Below are positions 45,276 through 57,376 of a stretch of DNA of 64,000 bases, piece by piece (the first letter of the stretch is position 1; every line of letters starts with the position of its first letter). The stretch is from Ailurus styani. Its lineage: Eukaryota; Chordata; Mammalia; Carnivora; Ailuridae. The notes below the pieces were generated by a model, which was not told the DNA's origin, did no database searches, and saw only the letters and a list, made by a program, of their open reading frames with translations. Both the position numbers and the translations under genes were made by a program. The stretch is taken from NCBI GenBank assembly GCA_002007465.1, contig LNAC01000003.1:11271142-11335141 (forward strand). Reading direction: 5' to 3'.

Positions 45276-47890
45276 CTCCCTCCTAATGTTGCTAAAGCAG
45301 ATTAAATACCTGAGGGGTACTAAGAAGGGCTCTGTGGCAAAAAAATCACTCTCCTCCGCCCTGCCTCAGAGTCTGAAATCCTCAGCATTCTCCACTTCTT
45401 TCAGTTAAAGGCAGCTGTTTAAATGCAAATTACATCTGGGAAGGGTGTCACATTAATAGCTACTACCAGCTATTAACTCCTAAACACAAATCAATGTTCT
45501 TGTTCTCTAGACTAGACAGGACTCTTAAAGAATGTAACATTTGGAGGAAATTTTTGAACTGAGGATGAAGGGAATGGGAAAGGTTGGGAGCATAAGGATG
45601 CCGTCATGGTGGGGGCTTTGGGCAAGTGACAGCCCACAAGTGCTAGGCTGTGGGCAGGCCATGACAAGTGAGGGTAGGAGGAGGGCACATGTTGAAAGGG
45701 ATGCAAAGCGATGTTAGAGTGATAATCGCAAAGATCACCTGCTTTACATTTTTGCATAGAACCATTTAGAATCATTTCAGATTCTGGCATCCATTTTGAT
45801 CACGCTTCAATCTTTATGATAAAACACAGGAAATTTCCCCCCTGAATGTGCAGTGTATGTTAAATATGAAGAATGAATCCAAGACTGCCAAACCTAATAC
45901 ACATAAGGTCCCAGCATGAGCTCATATTCGATGATCATTAACATCTTTAACCTATTCTTCAATTTCTTTAATGAATAAATGTATCTTACTTCCTTCGAAT
46001 GTAGGACAATTGGACTGTTTTTCTTTTGTGGCACACACATACGCAATGTAAAATATGACTTTAAAAGGATTAAATCATGTAATAAACATTACTATGCTGC
46101 TTTGTTGTCAGAATCATAACTGAAGAACGATGTTTGAAAGGTGTTGTTGAAATGGCTCCAGATTTCTAATTTTTCCAATGAATTACTCATAAAAGGAGAT
46201 TCCGTAAACCAATAAAGTCATTCCAGGGCTGCATAAATTACTAAATTACTTGTTAAGTTAAAAAATAAGTGACAAAGCTTTTTGTACCACAGTGGCGAAT
46301 GTCAGTGCCTAATAAATTTGTTATACAATGTTACAGGAATTTTTAAAAGTGATCATCATTTAGGCTCAGATTAACAATAAAAAGGCAAAAGATTTCCTAA
46401 AGCTCTAGGTGAACAATGGCACTTGAAAATGAAACACTGGCAAATTGCCCATCTCCTGTGGGAAAAGGAGGAAGGAGGCAGCAGCATCTTTGTAAGCAAT
46501 CACACTGGAGAAGGCAGGCTCCTTCCTGGGGCATTAACAACATCTCAACAGGACTCAGAGATTTTTGTCAAGAGCCACAATTTACACAATAATTACACTC
46601 ATTGGAGCAAATACTGATCCCAAATTGCCTCCTACTTCTTGTCCTCTCCCCAAATCAAATGTTTTGTCCATGTACCCAAGTTGTTTCAAAGGATTAGTTA
46701 ATTCATGTATTCATGTACCAAAGACTAGCTTTTGTGAGTGTGTTTTATTTTTCTAAGCAATCAATTCATAAAGCAGACACCATTTTCCTTTCTATTAATG
46801 TACTAAAGGAAAATAAAGAATATGATTTTGGAAGCTTCTGACCTAGCTAAGCAATGGCTCTGCTATGTTCTTAAAACAAAGAGATATTTTTGAAAAGTGT
46901 GACTACACATGCTCATCATAATTTATTAAGCAACACAAACCCAAAGGTAATAAAAGACAAGTTGGATTTATGTGGAAACTGAAGAGATTATGTTGTGCAT
47001 TTTATAAGACAAAGGTCATTTTTCCAGACTAGTAGTTGCTGGTTCTTCAAGGACAGATGCAAAGTTATCAGTTTTCCAGATGAAATAGAATGAGAGAGAG
47101 AGGCACATTTGCTCTGGCCTATGCTCACATGCTTACTGTTGTTCACAAAACATCCAGTCTGTCTTGACAACATGGGAATTCACTGAGCCCATGATCAGAC
47201 TCTGCCTTCATGATGACATGAAAGAGAAGGGTAATTTTAGTCCACTACAGCTCCAACTATTGATGTCCAAGCTCATTATGCATTATTAACTTCTTTATGG
47301 TGTTGGGACACCAAAGAGAGATCCTGTTAAGAAGCAGAGAGTGCAAAACAGGATCAGTGGGATATTGTAATCAGGTGGAGGAGTAACTAAAGTGCCTGGG
47401 AAAAGACCTCCAGATGGTGATGAAAAAAAGATGACCTCCAACGGAGATACTACACAAACTCCTGGAAGGGAGTCTCATGGCCACAAGCTGGGAAGGGGAT
47501 CTAAGGAAGAAGAAAGAGCAGCCAATTTTTCCTTCTAGGTAGAGATCAGGGCCACAGCCTCCTTGGGGATAAAGTGTAAACCCTTTGAGCCAACGAAGTT
47601 TGTTGTTGGTTATTTGTGGATTTTCATCATCCATACACACGCCCTGCTCCTGACCATGCGAATTCGGTGATGAATATATGCATGAAAATATCCTTGCTTA
47701 TGGAGTTCATGAGCATTGGTACCTCTACCTGGTATGGCTGGACTCTGCTGTTTCTTCAAAGCCCTAAAGAAATAAGCCTAAGTCACATTCCAGGAATTCT
47801 CATTTTGAGGCAAATTGAATGTTTTTATATGAGAGGTTTTTTTTGGTTTTAAATTTCTGCCATTGGGAAAAACACCAATGATTCATCTAT
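45276..47890. other. Non-coding spacer, nothing recognised
   Basis: No exon, RNA gene or SINE recognised; frames are up to 92 codons (45512-45790, minus) with no known domain. Confidence 0.45.
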
Positions 47891-48278
47891 TTTTTTTTTA
47901 AAGATTTTATTTATTTGACACAGAGATAGAGATCATAAGTAGGCAGAGAGGCAGGCAGAGTTGGGCGGGGGGGGGGGGGGGGGGGGGGGGGGGGGAGGGG
48001 GGGGGGGGGGGGGGGCGAAAAAAAAAANNNNNNNNNNNNNNNNNNNNNNNNNNNNNNNNNNNNNNNNNNNNNNNNNNNNNNNNNNNNNNNNNNNNNNNNN
48101 NNNNNNNNNNNNNNNNNNNNNNNNNNNNNNNNNNNNNNNNNNNNNNNNNNNNNNNNNNNNNGGGGGAAGCAGGCTTTCCGCTGACCAGAACGCCCGATGT
48201 GGGCCTCGATCCCAGGATCCTGAGATCATGACCTGAGCCGAAGGCAGAGGCTTTAACCCTCTGAGCCACCCAGGAGCC
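47891..48278 (-). mobile_element. Young CAN-SINE with a poly(G) run and an N gap inside
   Basis: Reversed tail 'tttaaagattttatttatttgacacag', 'gatcataagtaggcagagaggcaggcag', then a poly(G) run (47967-48015), a short 'cgaaaaaaaaaa' and 134 Ns (48028-48161). It resumes with 'aagcaggctttccgctgacc', 'cctcgatcccaggatcctgagatcatgacc' and reversed head 'ctgagccacccagga'. Perfect target duplication ccaatgattcatctat (47875-47890 and about 48279-48294). Without the G run and gap it would be about the usual 200 bp. Confidence 0.95.
48028..48161. other. 134-bp assembly gap
   Basis: Run of Ns inside the SINE, preceded by poly(G) and poly(A) sequence of doubtful quality. The true content should be only the missing SINE middle. 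Confidence 0.95.
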
Positions 48279-48859
48279 CCAATGATTCATCTATTAATAA
48301 TTTTTCTACCCATAGGGCTATGAGAATGAAATAAATTGCTATTTGTTTTAATAGTTAAAATGCTCTACAAATATGAATTACTTTTATCATCCTGTTGACA
48401 CTGAAATCCATGCATTACCTATTCAACTGATGTAAAACTTTCCCTATGAAATGATGAAGTAACTGCTTAATATTGGATCTTACTACTCCCCTCCACATTT
48501 CCATTCTAGTTGACAATAGGTTCCTAGAACTATGAAATGAGATTATCCTTTTTAGAGTGCAATTAAAAAGAATTGATATGTAAGGGCTAAAATTAACCAT
48601 CAATAACATTACCCCAACCTAAAAAAAATTATAAACAGTGACATAGGAGATTTAAGAACATGATACCAGTATTCTGTTGGAAGCTACATATTAACTTTTT
48701 AAAATTAACTGAAGCTCTAGTGTAATCAATCCTATCCAATTAAAAACAAATACATAATTATATGCAAACATAGTAATACAACAAATTCAAAAGTAACTAC
48801 ATTTCAGCAGGAGATAACTGTCAAATGACAAAAATAAAACAACTTAATAAGTTTGATGT

Positions 48860-49067
48860 GGGACACCTGGGTGACTCAGTTGGTTGAGCCTCTACCTTAG
48901 GCTCAGGTCATGATCCCAGGGACCTGGCATCAAGTTCCACATCGGGATCCTTGTTCAGTGGGGAGTCTGCTTCTCCCTCTGCTGGCTTCTGCCACTGCCT
49001 GCCACTCCCCTTGCTTGGGCTCTCTCTCTCTGACAAATAAATACATAAAATCTTTTTTTAAAAAATG
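48860..49067 (+). mobile_element. CAN-SINE
   Basis: Head 'gggacacctgggtgactcag', 'ggtcatgatcccagggacctggcatcaag', '(TC)n gacaaataaatacataaaatctt' and tail. Perfect target duplication agtttgatgt (48850-48859 and 49068-49077). Confidence 0.96.
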
Positions 49068-49199
49068 AGTTTGATGTAATGTGTTTAAGGTAAAAATCCA
49101 TGGATTGAGGGATTCCAGTGCCCAACAAGCAATGGAACATTTTTTCAGTGGGATTTTGGGCAAGAGTTGAGTTTTAGAGAATGGTAGAAGTAGCACCAT

Positions 49200-49560
49200 G
49201 GAAAGAAGACATGATTGGCTAGGAGGTCAGAGATTTCCTTTTAAGGTTAGCGGGTCTATAGTCTAGGGTGAGGTAAGCTAGCTAAAGCTGAGTTGGAGGA
49301 TTGTGATTGATGTATATTAAATTTCCTTGATAATGAGGCATTTCCCAATATGCCAGCCATGATATGGGCAAGTCCACTGGCGCAGCCTCCATTTTGTGGA
49401 CCCCAAAAGACAAATTACCTTTATCACAAGTTAGAGGCATATAGTAGAATCAAACTAAAATGGAGTCCTCTACATCAAAGACAAAATGGAGACAGGTAAT
49501 GCAGGTACATAAAGGAAACTTAACTTAATCTTACAGGAATTTATAGCTTTTCTTAGAAAT
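49200..49560. repeat. Possible LTR fragment
   Basis: Contains 'cagcctccattttgtgg' and repeated 'aaaatggag' words ('aaaatggagtcctctacatcaaagacaaaatggag'), a feature I associate with class I LTR sequences. Boundaries and strand are not determined. Confidence 0.35.
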
Positions 49561-50419
49561 CCTAATAACCAGCCAATCCTCAAATGTCGTTTGTTCATGT
49601 CATCTCTAAACTGCCTTCTTCCCCAGACTCACCTATCCTGACCCAAATAAGAAAGAGGACCACTGAGCAACTTATCAGCTGCAAAAGCCAAATAATTTTC
49701 ATACTTAGTATTAAAAATCTCTTAGTCTGTGAGCAATCTGTGAGCAATTCAGAACTCATTGCTCTTATAGCCTTGAGTTTTGCAAGCTGAAATCCTTTAG
49801 GATGCCAAGTTTAGTTTTTGACAATGACTTAGAGACCAGGAGCTTAGAGCTTAGATAGAACATGTTTCTGTAAAATGTACAATGACACAAGGAGACAGTC
49901 TTTTGGTCTGGTAAACCTGTCCAGTTATAGAATTTGAGATGGGCTTAAATGATCCTATCACTTCCTCAAAAAAGCCAGAATAAATCATAAGGTCAAAAAA
50001 TGATCTGAATCTCTGTAAAATAGATTACTGTGTTTTGCCCTCTCAATGCAGACCCTGTGATCCTACAGAAAACAGAGTTTGTGAGAGTGTGTGAGTGTGG
50101 GGGAGGTGTGTGTGTCTTTCTAGAGGTGAGGAAATAGTGGAGGACCATGTTTGGTAGGAGTCATTTTGACCATTACATTATGCAATATTCTCTGAAAAAA
50201 TGAAACATGTAAAGGATGGGAGGTGTGAAATGCCTTTGTTTGGGGGAGTACGACCAGTCTGACTGTGCCAAACCTTTAGCTGTGAGGTATTGTAAGGATG
50301 CAAGAGAGGCACAAGGAGCCATCTTTTTCCTGGTTGGAGAAACGGGGCATTTCATCATCCTGCAAGCAAATCTCACCTTTCCATCCTCACAATATCTCTT
50401 TTAATATTTATCTTATGTT

Positions 50420-50545
50420 ACTGATACACAATTGCAATGACTTGTTAGTTTATTGGAGGCAGACATTTTTCTTGCTTATCACAAAATCTCTATCCTTAGC
50501 AGGGTACCTCATAAAACCTGACACTCAGTAAGTGTGGGAAGTAAG
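50420..50545 (+). repeat. L2 3'-end-like fragment
   Basis: 'agtttattggaggcagacatttttcttgc', 'atccttagcagggtacctcataaaacctgacactcagtaagt' follows the L2 3' end order (gagggcagggact... cctggcacatagtaggcgc). Short and diverged. Confidence 0.4.
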
Positions 50546-52489
50546 AGAGATGAGAGGAAGGAAAGAACCAGAAATCTGAGACCAGCATTTAGAGAATCTG
50601 ACTCCCTCCACCAGGATCTGTGATAAAGACTCCGCTCCATCTTCGCCTTCAAGGTAGTGGCTCTGTGGCAAAAGGGGTAGACATCCGAAGATGCTCACAG
50701 GAGCAGGTGCAGGATTAGCTGTTAACGTCAGCTTAGAGAGAAGGTCGTATCTGGAAAATAAGGTGAGGGGAGGCCCAACTAAATGGTCCTAAGTCTCTAA
50801 CCTTCTGCTATCTCCAGCATTCTGAGACTATATTCGATTGTCTCTTGGTCAGATGCAGACAGCATTATCAATGCGTAATGATTTCATTAACAACAGAACT
50901 CTCATTAGAGCAAGGTTCTAAAAATGATATGCGCTATTCCTAATAACCGGGAAAAGAATCTGAAATGGGCTTAATTTAATTTAGCTCTAAGGAATTGTAG
51001 GGCTATATCGCAAGCTGTGAATAATCTGCTTTAGATCACTGCAGAAAGTGCCGTGTGTTCAAGTAGGCGATAGAGAACATTTCGGTCCTTTCAGTGGGTG
51101 TGGTCATTAGCACACTTTATAAACCCACCAGCTTAGAATTAGAGAAGGCTGTAGGGCCACAGGCTGAAATTTCTCAGAGCACAGTCCATCAGAGACATTT
51201 CAGAAATGGTCTTATAATTTCTCCTTGAACTCATGTGCTTTCTGCATTAGACTATTTACATTTTGACACACGTCGTGTCAGTCAAGTAAGAGAAGATAGA
51301 CATCAAGTGCTCGAGGGCCCTAATATACCATTTAGGAGGGAGCCACCAGCTGTGGCAATGAAAATGTGAGGGAAGAATACAATCTTTTTAAAGAAGCCTT
51401 TGAAACATAAAAGAAAAATTACAGTGTGCCTTGCTGCTTGATTGTCTCCTGTACAAAGGCAACTGACACTGACTAGAAACTGTGGCCTTGTGCCCACGTG
51501 CCTTCCAGATGATCTAAATTACTCAGGCTTGAAATGAGAAAACTTGAGGCCTCGTCTTGCATGTAGACTGATGCAGGAATTTGCTTGTTTTCAATCAAAC
51601 TTCACGATGAAGTATCTCTCCGTCCCCTCCTTCCCTCACTCTCTTAAGACAAAACAAAAACAAAATCAAAACCTGACATGAAAAATGTGATCTTGATTCT
51701 TGTTGATTATTGCCAGTTGAAAACCGCCTCATTGCTTTCACAAATAAACGGGTACTAGTATGTTCCCGGTGATCATAATAATATTAATATCGACTCTCGA
51801 CAGTGTCATCTCTCAGCTGGTAAGTGGAACTTACCACCCTTTTTCAGAATACCACCGTTTTGAATTTGGGGCTGGATATAATCAAGCCCTGCTAGCTGAA
51901 TATTTGTCGGGAAACTCATCATTCCCATCTGTAGACAACTTTTAGCTAGAGAAAAAGAGATCTACACCATCCTGTTTAATACTAGTCTCCAGCTTCTCTG
52001 AGGAAGTAAAATGCAACAGTTGATTTTGACTCAGTACATACCATTTATAGGATGAGAGTTAATTTGTGTTACCAGATCCTATCCTCCATCTATCGCTTCA
52101 TTGACTAAATAAATTAGCCCAGATAAATCTTACATGTTAATTTTTTTCATAAGAGGCTCAGGACCAATATCTGAATTGGAGATATTTTGTACATTTTGCA
52201 ATGGAAATGTATGGGAAGCAGGTAATCAGCGCTTACTGTCTACATAGTGACCCAAGGCATCACAATGCAGGCAGTGTTCTCAAATACCAATGTGCCTCGG
52301 ATTTCCTGGAACATGGTTGTTAAAAATGCAGATGCAAGTGCCTCACTCCAGATCTGCAAAATGAATCTCGGGAGATGGGTCTAAAGCTATAGTGTGAGGA
52401 GCATCACAGTGATGCCAGTAGACCTGGGATCTTTATTTTGAAAACACTGGTTTGTGATTTAGATAAAATCCAGCAGCACTGAAGAGTGA
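50546..52489. other. Repeat-free block, possible regulatory DNA
   Basis: No interspersed repeat recognised from about 50.6 to 52.5 kb and no proven exon. It contains the near-palindrome gacacacgtcgtgtc (51265-51279) and a 61-codon frame at 51760-51945 with a hydrophobic start. A repeat-free block of this size between repeat-rich flanks would fit a conserved regulatory element, but conservation cannot be judged from one sequence. Confidence 0.35.
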
Positions 52490-52605
52490 AAATGGTACTG
52501 GATTTAGAAGCAAATTACCTTGGTTTCATTCATAGTTCTTTAGTCTGCTGTATTCTTGCTGATTAAATTAGCATCATTAGACCTTGGTTTCTTTATCAAT
52601 AAAAC
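52490..52605 (-). repeat. MIR-like fragment, antisense
   Basis: 'tggatttagaagcaaattaccttggtttcattcatag' to 'catcattagaccttggtttctttatcaataaaacc' follows the antisense MIR order; the CAN-SINE at 52614 cuts it. Confidence 0.4.
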
Positions 52606-52613
52606 CAAAGGGA

Positions 52614-52862
52614 GTGGTGCACCTGGGTCTCAGTCAGTTAAGGAGTTGCCTTCGGCTTAGGTCATGGTCCTGGAGTCCTGGGATTGAGCTCCACATTGGA
52701 CTCCCCTGCTTCTCCCGCTCCCCCCTGCTCGTGCTCTCTCTCTCTCTCGCTGTCTCTCTCTCTCTCTCTCGCTGTCTCTCTCTCTCACTGTCTCTCTCTC
52801 TCTCTCGCTCTCTCTCTCCCTCTCTCTCTCTCTCCAATAAATGAATAAATTCTTAAAATAAA
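52614..52862 (+). mobile_element. CAN-SINE with expanded TC microsatellite
   Basis: Head 'gtgcacctgggtctcagtcagttaagg', 'aggtcatggtcctggagtcctgggatt', then a TC/GC-TC array from about 52733 to 52834 (tctctctcgctgtctctc...) and 'ccaataaatgaataaattctta'. The usual TC stretch has grown to about 100 bp, making this copy longer than its neighbours. Confidence 0.92.
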
Positions 52863-52980
52863 AAAGAACAAAGAGGGGCTAAGATAGTATGTTTTCATCC
52901 TTCAGGATCAATCTAACAATATAACTCAATTCCTTTTTTAATGTGTTATAATGAAATTTTAATCTTTGTTGTTTTTTTTA

Positions 52981-53196
52981 TTTTTTATTTATTATTATTA
53001 TTTTTTTAAGATTTTATTTATTTATTTCACAGAGGGAGAGAGATCACAAGGAGGCAGAGAGGCAGGCAGAGAGAGAGAAGAGGAAGCAGGCTCCCCGCTG
53101 AGCAGGGAGCCCGATGCGGGCCTCGATCCCAGGACCCTGAGATCATGACCTGAGCCGAAAGCAGAGGCTTTAACCCACTGAGCCACCCAGGCGCCC
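52981..53196 (-). mobile_element. Young CAN-SINE, antisense
   Basis: Reversed tail, 'aagattttatttatttatttcacagaggg', 'gatcacaaggaggcagagaggcaggcag', 'gctgagcagggagcccgatgcgg', 'ccctgagatcatgacctgagccgaa', reversed head 'ctgagccacccaggcgccc'. Target duplication tgttgttttttta on both sides (52968-52980 and from 53197). Confidence 0.96.
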
Positions 53197-53209
53197 TGTT
53201 GTTTTTTTA

Positions 53210-55194
53210 AATTTTGTTTTGTTTTGTTTGCTTGTTTTGTCTTGTTTTTTGTTTTTGTTTTTTTTACTGGTTTTAGGGGAAAGTAATCTAGCTTAGGGTA
53301 GTATTGAGAAAATTTTCATTCTCAGTGAACATTTAATAATAATGTTTACCATATACTGCTTTTTGAAAAACTGCAATTCTAAAGCAGATACATGAAAATG
53401 AGCTCCATTTTTATTTACACAGATTTGAAGTAGATCAATGTTAGCAATATGGTACATGGCCAAGAATGGGTTCTGGTACGGGTAAAACAAACAAACAAAC
53501 AAAAGAAAACAAACTGTCTTCGACGTCAGAAAGTGTGGCAGGGCCAAAGAGACAAAACAGAACTGTGGGCTTGGTAATGACATGCAACACATTGGAAGTC
53601 TAGGCCCTGTTCCAGAACTCAGATCCTGGTAATTTATACCATCTACACCCATCCTCAAAGTTAAATGTCAGAAGAGGAAGAAATTTACAAAAATGTGCCC
53701 TTCCTTTCCAAAATTATACTCTTTATACTATTCTAAAGTAATATTAGCTCTGGAGTTAATAGCTTATTTCATATCCTTACTGTGAAGAAATTATTATTAC
53801 GTATTTAGCGATTGCAGTTGTTGCCAGGGAGACTGTCACGCATGCAAGGAGCAACTAATCTTCTTGAAAATTCCCCATTTGCAGACACTCCCCACTCCCT
53901 CAACATTTAAACAAAAAGAACATTCTGGTGAAAAATATTTGTGTACTATATCCATTCCTGTTTATGCCTGAAGATTTAATCATACAGATAGAATGTTATG
54001 TACCATCTTTACAAAGGGAGCTTTACCTATGCAACTTGGCAAGGGCAGGGCTAGGAGTAGGGAAAGCCATCAGAATAATTTTCGATTGTTCAAGATTGTA
54101 TTCATATTGTCGAATACCCTGTGTTTCTATAATACTTTTCTAGTCTTTATTTGTAATTAGATTTTATCAAAAGTTAATACAAATCAGATGGATGACATTG
54201 TCTTCAGAATCAGAGGAGTACAAAACTCGGCATTTGGCAACTCATTTGTGGATTCGTTTCGCACCTGCACAATTCCTTTCTGGGTTATGTACTTGGAGGC
54301 CTAATGCCATGCCTCAAGGGTAAATCAAGGTGTGCCCTGGCAGCAACCTTATAATAAATTTCCCAGCACCTGCAAATATTAATTGTTAGTCGAATTTAGA
54401 CAGCTGAGGTAGGCAAGTCCTTTTTTTGCTTCTTTTCTTCCCCCATGTGGTTCCAATCACAATTACGGATAACTAGCTGATGTTTGACATTAATAAATGC
54501 AAATGCACTTCTAGGTCAGGTTAGTTTCTATAATACTGGAAAAGGGAAAGGATATTCTCTTTAACTAGTGATTAGAATTAAAATTTATTGTAATTATCAA
54601 AAAGGAAAAAAATTAGTGGGTTAAATATCTATGATGAGACAATGTGTAAGAAGGAATTAAATACCAAAGCACATGTATAAATCTCTAACTAACACTGGTA
54701 AAGCTTTCAAGATGAGGCATAGACTGAGGTGAGGAGGCCAGAAGCAGATTCTGCAAGATGGAGATTAGAACGAACACTTGTGTCCCAGGCATGGACGGTA
54801 ACTGGGGGCTGCCGCAAGTCAGTAGATCTTGGGTAACTCTATCTGTTTAAGGGGCAGGGAGAGATCATACCTCATCCAATGCTCTTTTTTTTTCATCTTC
54901 AGCCCTCAGCACAGTGTGTAGTACAATTTTGAAACCCCATGAATATCTCTTGAGTGAATGAATAAGTCAATAAAGCATTTCTTAACTTCCTTTTCTGACG
55001 ATGATGATAAAAAAGCTGAAGGTATGAAAATGAAAAATTTTCTACCACACTCCACACATATGAAAATATTCTTCAACTACTGGCCAATATTTCCATTGTC
55101 AAATTCATTTATATAAGAAGCATTTTTAAAAAATTAGTTTTCAACATGGGACAGAGGAGAGGGGTTCAATAGGCTTTTGGGGAACTAAGCAAGT
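53210..55194. other. Non-coding spacer
   Basis: (TTTTG)n and (CAAA)n low-complexity runs lie at about 53214-53260 and 53489-53512. An L2-like piece is at 54885-54975. No exon recognised; the 121-codon minus-strand frame (53658-53293) includes low-complexity sequence and has no known domain. Confidence 0.4.
54885..54975 (+). repeat. L2 3'-end-like fragment
   Basis: 'tcttcagccctcagcacagtgtgtagtacaattttg...' and 'tgagtgaatgaataagtcaataaag' resemble the L2 3' end. Short. Confidence 0.4.
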
Positions 55195-55320
55195 CATGCT
55201 ATATATACTCTCTCATGAGATAGGTGTTTTTCTTCCCATTTTTCAGACTATGAAACTGAGGCCAGATTAGCCGGCAAATAGACAGTTTTTACTAAGTGGC
55301 AAAAAGTACTTAATGCCCTT
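55195..55320 (+). repeat. MIR fragment
   Basis: 'catgagataggtgtttttcttcccatttttcagactatgaaactgagg' matches the MIR core (ccccattttacagatgaggaaactgagg type). Confidence 0.5.
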
Positions 55321-55905
55321 TCGGAAAGCCTAGAGAAGTAACTTTGACAGAGAAAACAACAAAAAGTCTTTGAATTGTTTTTTAAATATGTTCTAAGGTG
55401 AGCTTTGTACAATTAAATAATACACACCCTTATTTTGGTTTTTGTTTATATTTTGTGTTTGTAATCTATGCTTTTGAATTAAAGCAGAGTTCAAAATGAA
55501 ATATCAATGCACATGTAAATATATGTAGATATGAATAAAATGAAGAATAAATAGCCTTGTAAGCAAACCCTATACTATTAAAACACTCGATTCTACATTT
55601 CAATCAAAACCGTTCACGGAGTAACCGCTATAGGGAGTCTCAATGATTAAGACTCGCTGTTGGGCTTAAAGAAGTGAGGAAGAGAGATAATTAGAGAAAA
55701 TTACTGAACTGTGTCATGAGGACTATCATGGAGGTGTGTAAATAGTCCATGTAAGCAGGAGGAGTGGACAACCTTTCCATCAAGAGAGAATGTGAGCAGA
55801 AAAAATGCTATCAATTGAGTAACCTGGGACACGCATGCGCGCTCACTCACGTGCGTGCCCTCTGTCACACACACAATTTTCTTTAGTGGCATTTATGTCC
55901 TCCTT

Positions 55906-56133
55906 ATTCTTTTTTTAAAGATTTATTTACTTATTTTGAGAGCGAGAGAGGGAGAGAGAGAGAGAATGTGAGCAGAGGGGAGGGGCAGAGGGAGAAGGAA
56001 GGAGAGAATCTCAAGCAGACTCCCTGCTGAGCAGGGAGCCCAACTCAGGGCTGCATCTCGCCACCCTGAAATCATGACCTGAGCTGAAACCAAGAGTTGG
56101 AGGCTTAACCAACTCTGCCACCCAGGCTCCCTC
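55906..56133 (-). mobile_element. Older CAN-SINE, antisense
   Basis: Reversed tail 'tctttttttaaagatttatttacttattttgag', GA-rich, 'ctgctgagcagggagccca', 'accctgaaatcatgacctgagctgaaaccaagagttgg', reversed head 'gccacccaggctccc'. The 'gaaaccaagagt' middle marks the older subfamily. Target duplication tgtcctcctt (55896-55905 and 56134-56143). Confidence 0.95.
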
Positions 56134-56143
56134 TGTCCTCCTT

Positions 56144-57376
56144 TTTATGCTCAAATCTATTAAAAATTTAAAAGTACATTGCTCCCTAATAAAGATGCCA
56201 AATTGGACTCTCTCATAAGACCGAGATAAAACTGGTACACTATTTTACAATACCAAATCACAAAATAATTTGTATACAGGATGGTAGAGTCTTTTTAAAA
56301 GAGATAATGACATAATCAGTTTTGTGTTTTTAGAAGATTATTCTGTTATCATTGTAAAGAATGACCTGGGAAGAAATATAATGAGTCTTAGGTGTGTGGC
56401 AATAAGCAAAGGCCCCAGCAAGAAATGACAGTGGTCCTGCAGAGAGCAAACAGGAAGGCAGAGTGAGGGCAGTCATAGGGAACATGGTGAGGGTGAGTTG
56501 TAACAATGCAGTTTCATAGGACGTTGGATGAAAATAAATCACTAAAAGGGACAGAGCAAAGTTTTGTAAGACTACAGTCAAGGCAATCAGACTGTACCAC
56601 AAGACCACTCTATCTTGCCACTTTACTTTGGGAATCTTCAAAAGAATAAGGTTTGGAGATACAGTTTTGCAAAATATGACAGGGCCAGTTTATAAAAACA
56701 TCTTCCCATTTTTTTACCTGCACGATGTGTATTTTCTGTTTTTCCCTCCAGACCAACTTTGGCCTCTTCTCCCCCAACTCCTGCCTCTTCTTTGCATCTT
56801 GTGAAGTTGACCTTCATGGACACTCTGGTTTCTGTACCAGGGCCAGTTCTTATATCCCTAGATTGGCACCATTGCCTAGCTTGTTCTCCGAGTGGTGTGG
56901 TCCTAGTGAGGGCTAACATTTTTCTGAAGATCATAGAGCTGGACTTTTCCTGCCACTGTAGGCCAAGAGCGCCTCTGTTTGGTGGTTCACTTTCCTTTAT
57001 ATTGCTCACTGGCATAACCCCACAGAACCCTGGCTCATGCTAACCACCTCTTTCCTTGTACTCTGCAGCTTCCTCATTGCTGCAAGGGGGAAAAACCATG
57101 AGACCACTCATTGCCCATGCATGACACGGTCCAGATCAGAGGAATTAACACTTCGTGGGACTATTACTAGGCAATGGGCCCCTTCGGACTTCTGAAAGAC
57201 AGCACAGCTTCATAGTACTTTTCTGGAGATGCTTTGTGAAACCAAGCAATCTGCTTCTTGTGAAGATGGGGCTATTTTAGTAAAGTACTTTTGAAATATT
57301 TTCTCTCCCTCGGTTACCTCATTTCTTTTCCTCTCACCTTTGCTTCCCAAAGAATATGTTAGCATAAGCTATGTTT
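56144..57376. other. Non-coding spacer
   Basis: No exon or repeat recognised. Minus-strand frames of 103 and 125 codons (56641-56330 and 57015-56638) are adjacent but have no known domain and are overlapped by plus-strand frames of similar length. Confidence 0.4.

Noticed and set aside
47907..48290. Open frames of 91-127 codons rich in proline or glycine on both strands
   Set aside because: They are produced by the poly(G) run and the N gap inside a SINE.
52634..52844. Ser/Leu- and Arg/Glu-rich frames of 67 and 86 codons
   Set aside because: Translation of the (TC)n array in a SINE.
56330..57015. Two adjacent minus-strand frames of 103 and 125 codons considered as a broken gene
   Set aside because: No recognised domain, competing plus-strand frames of similar length, and no splice or promoter evidence.
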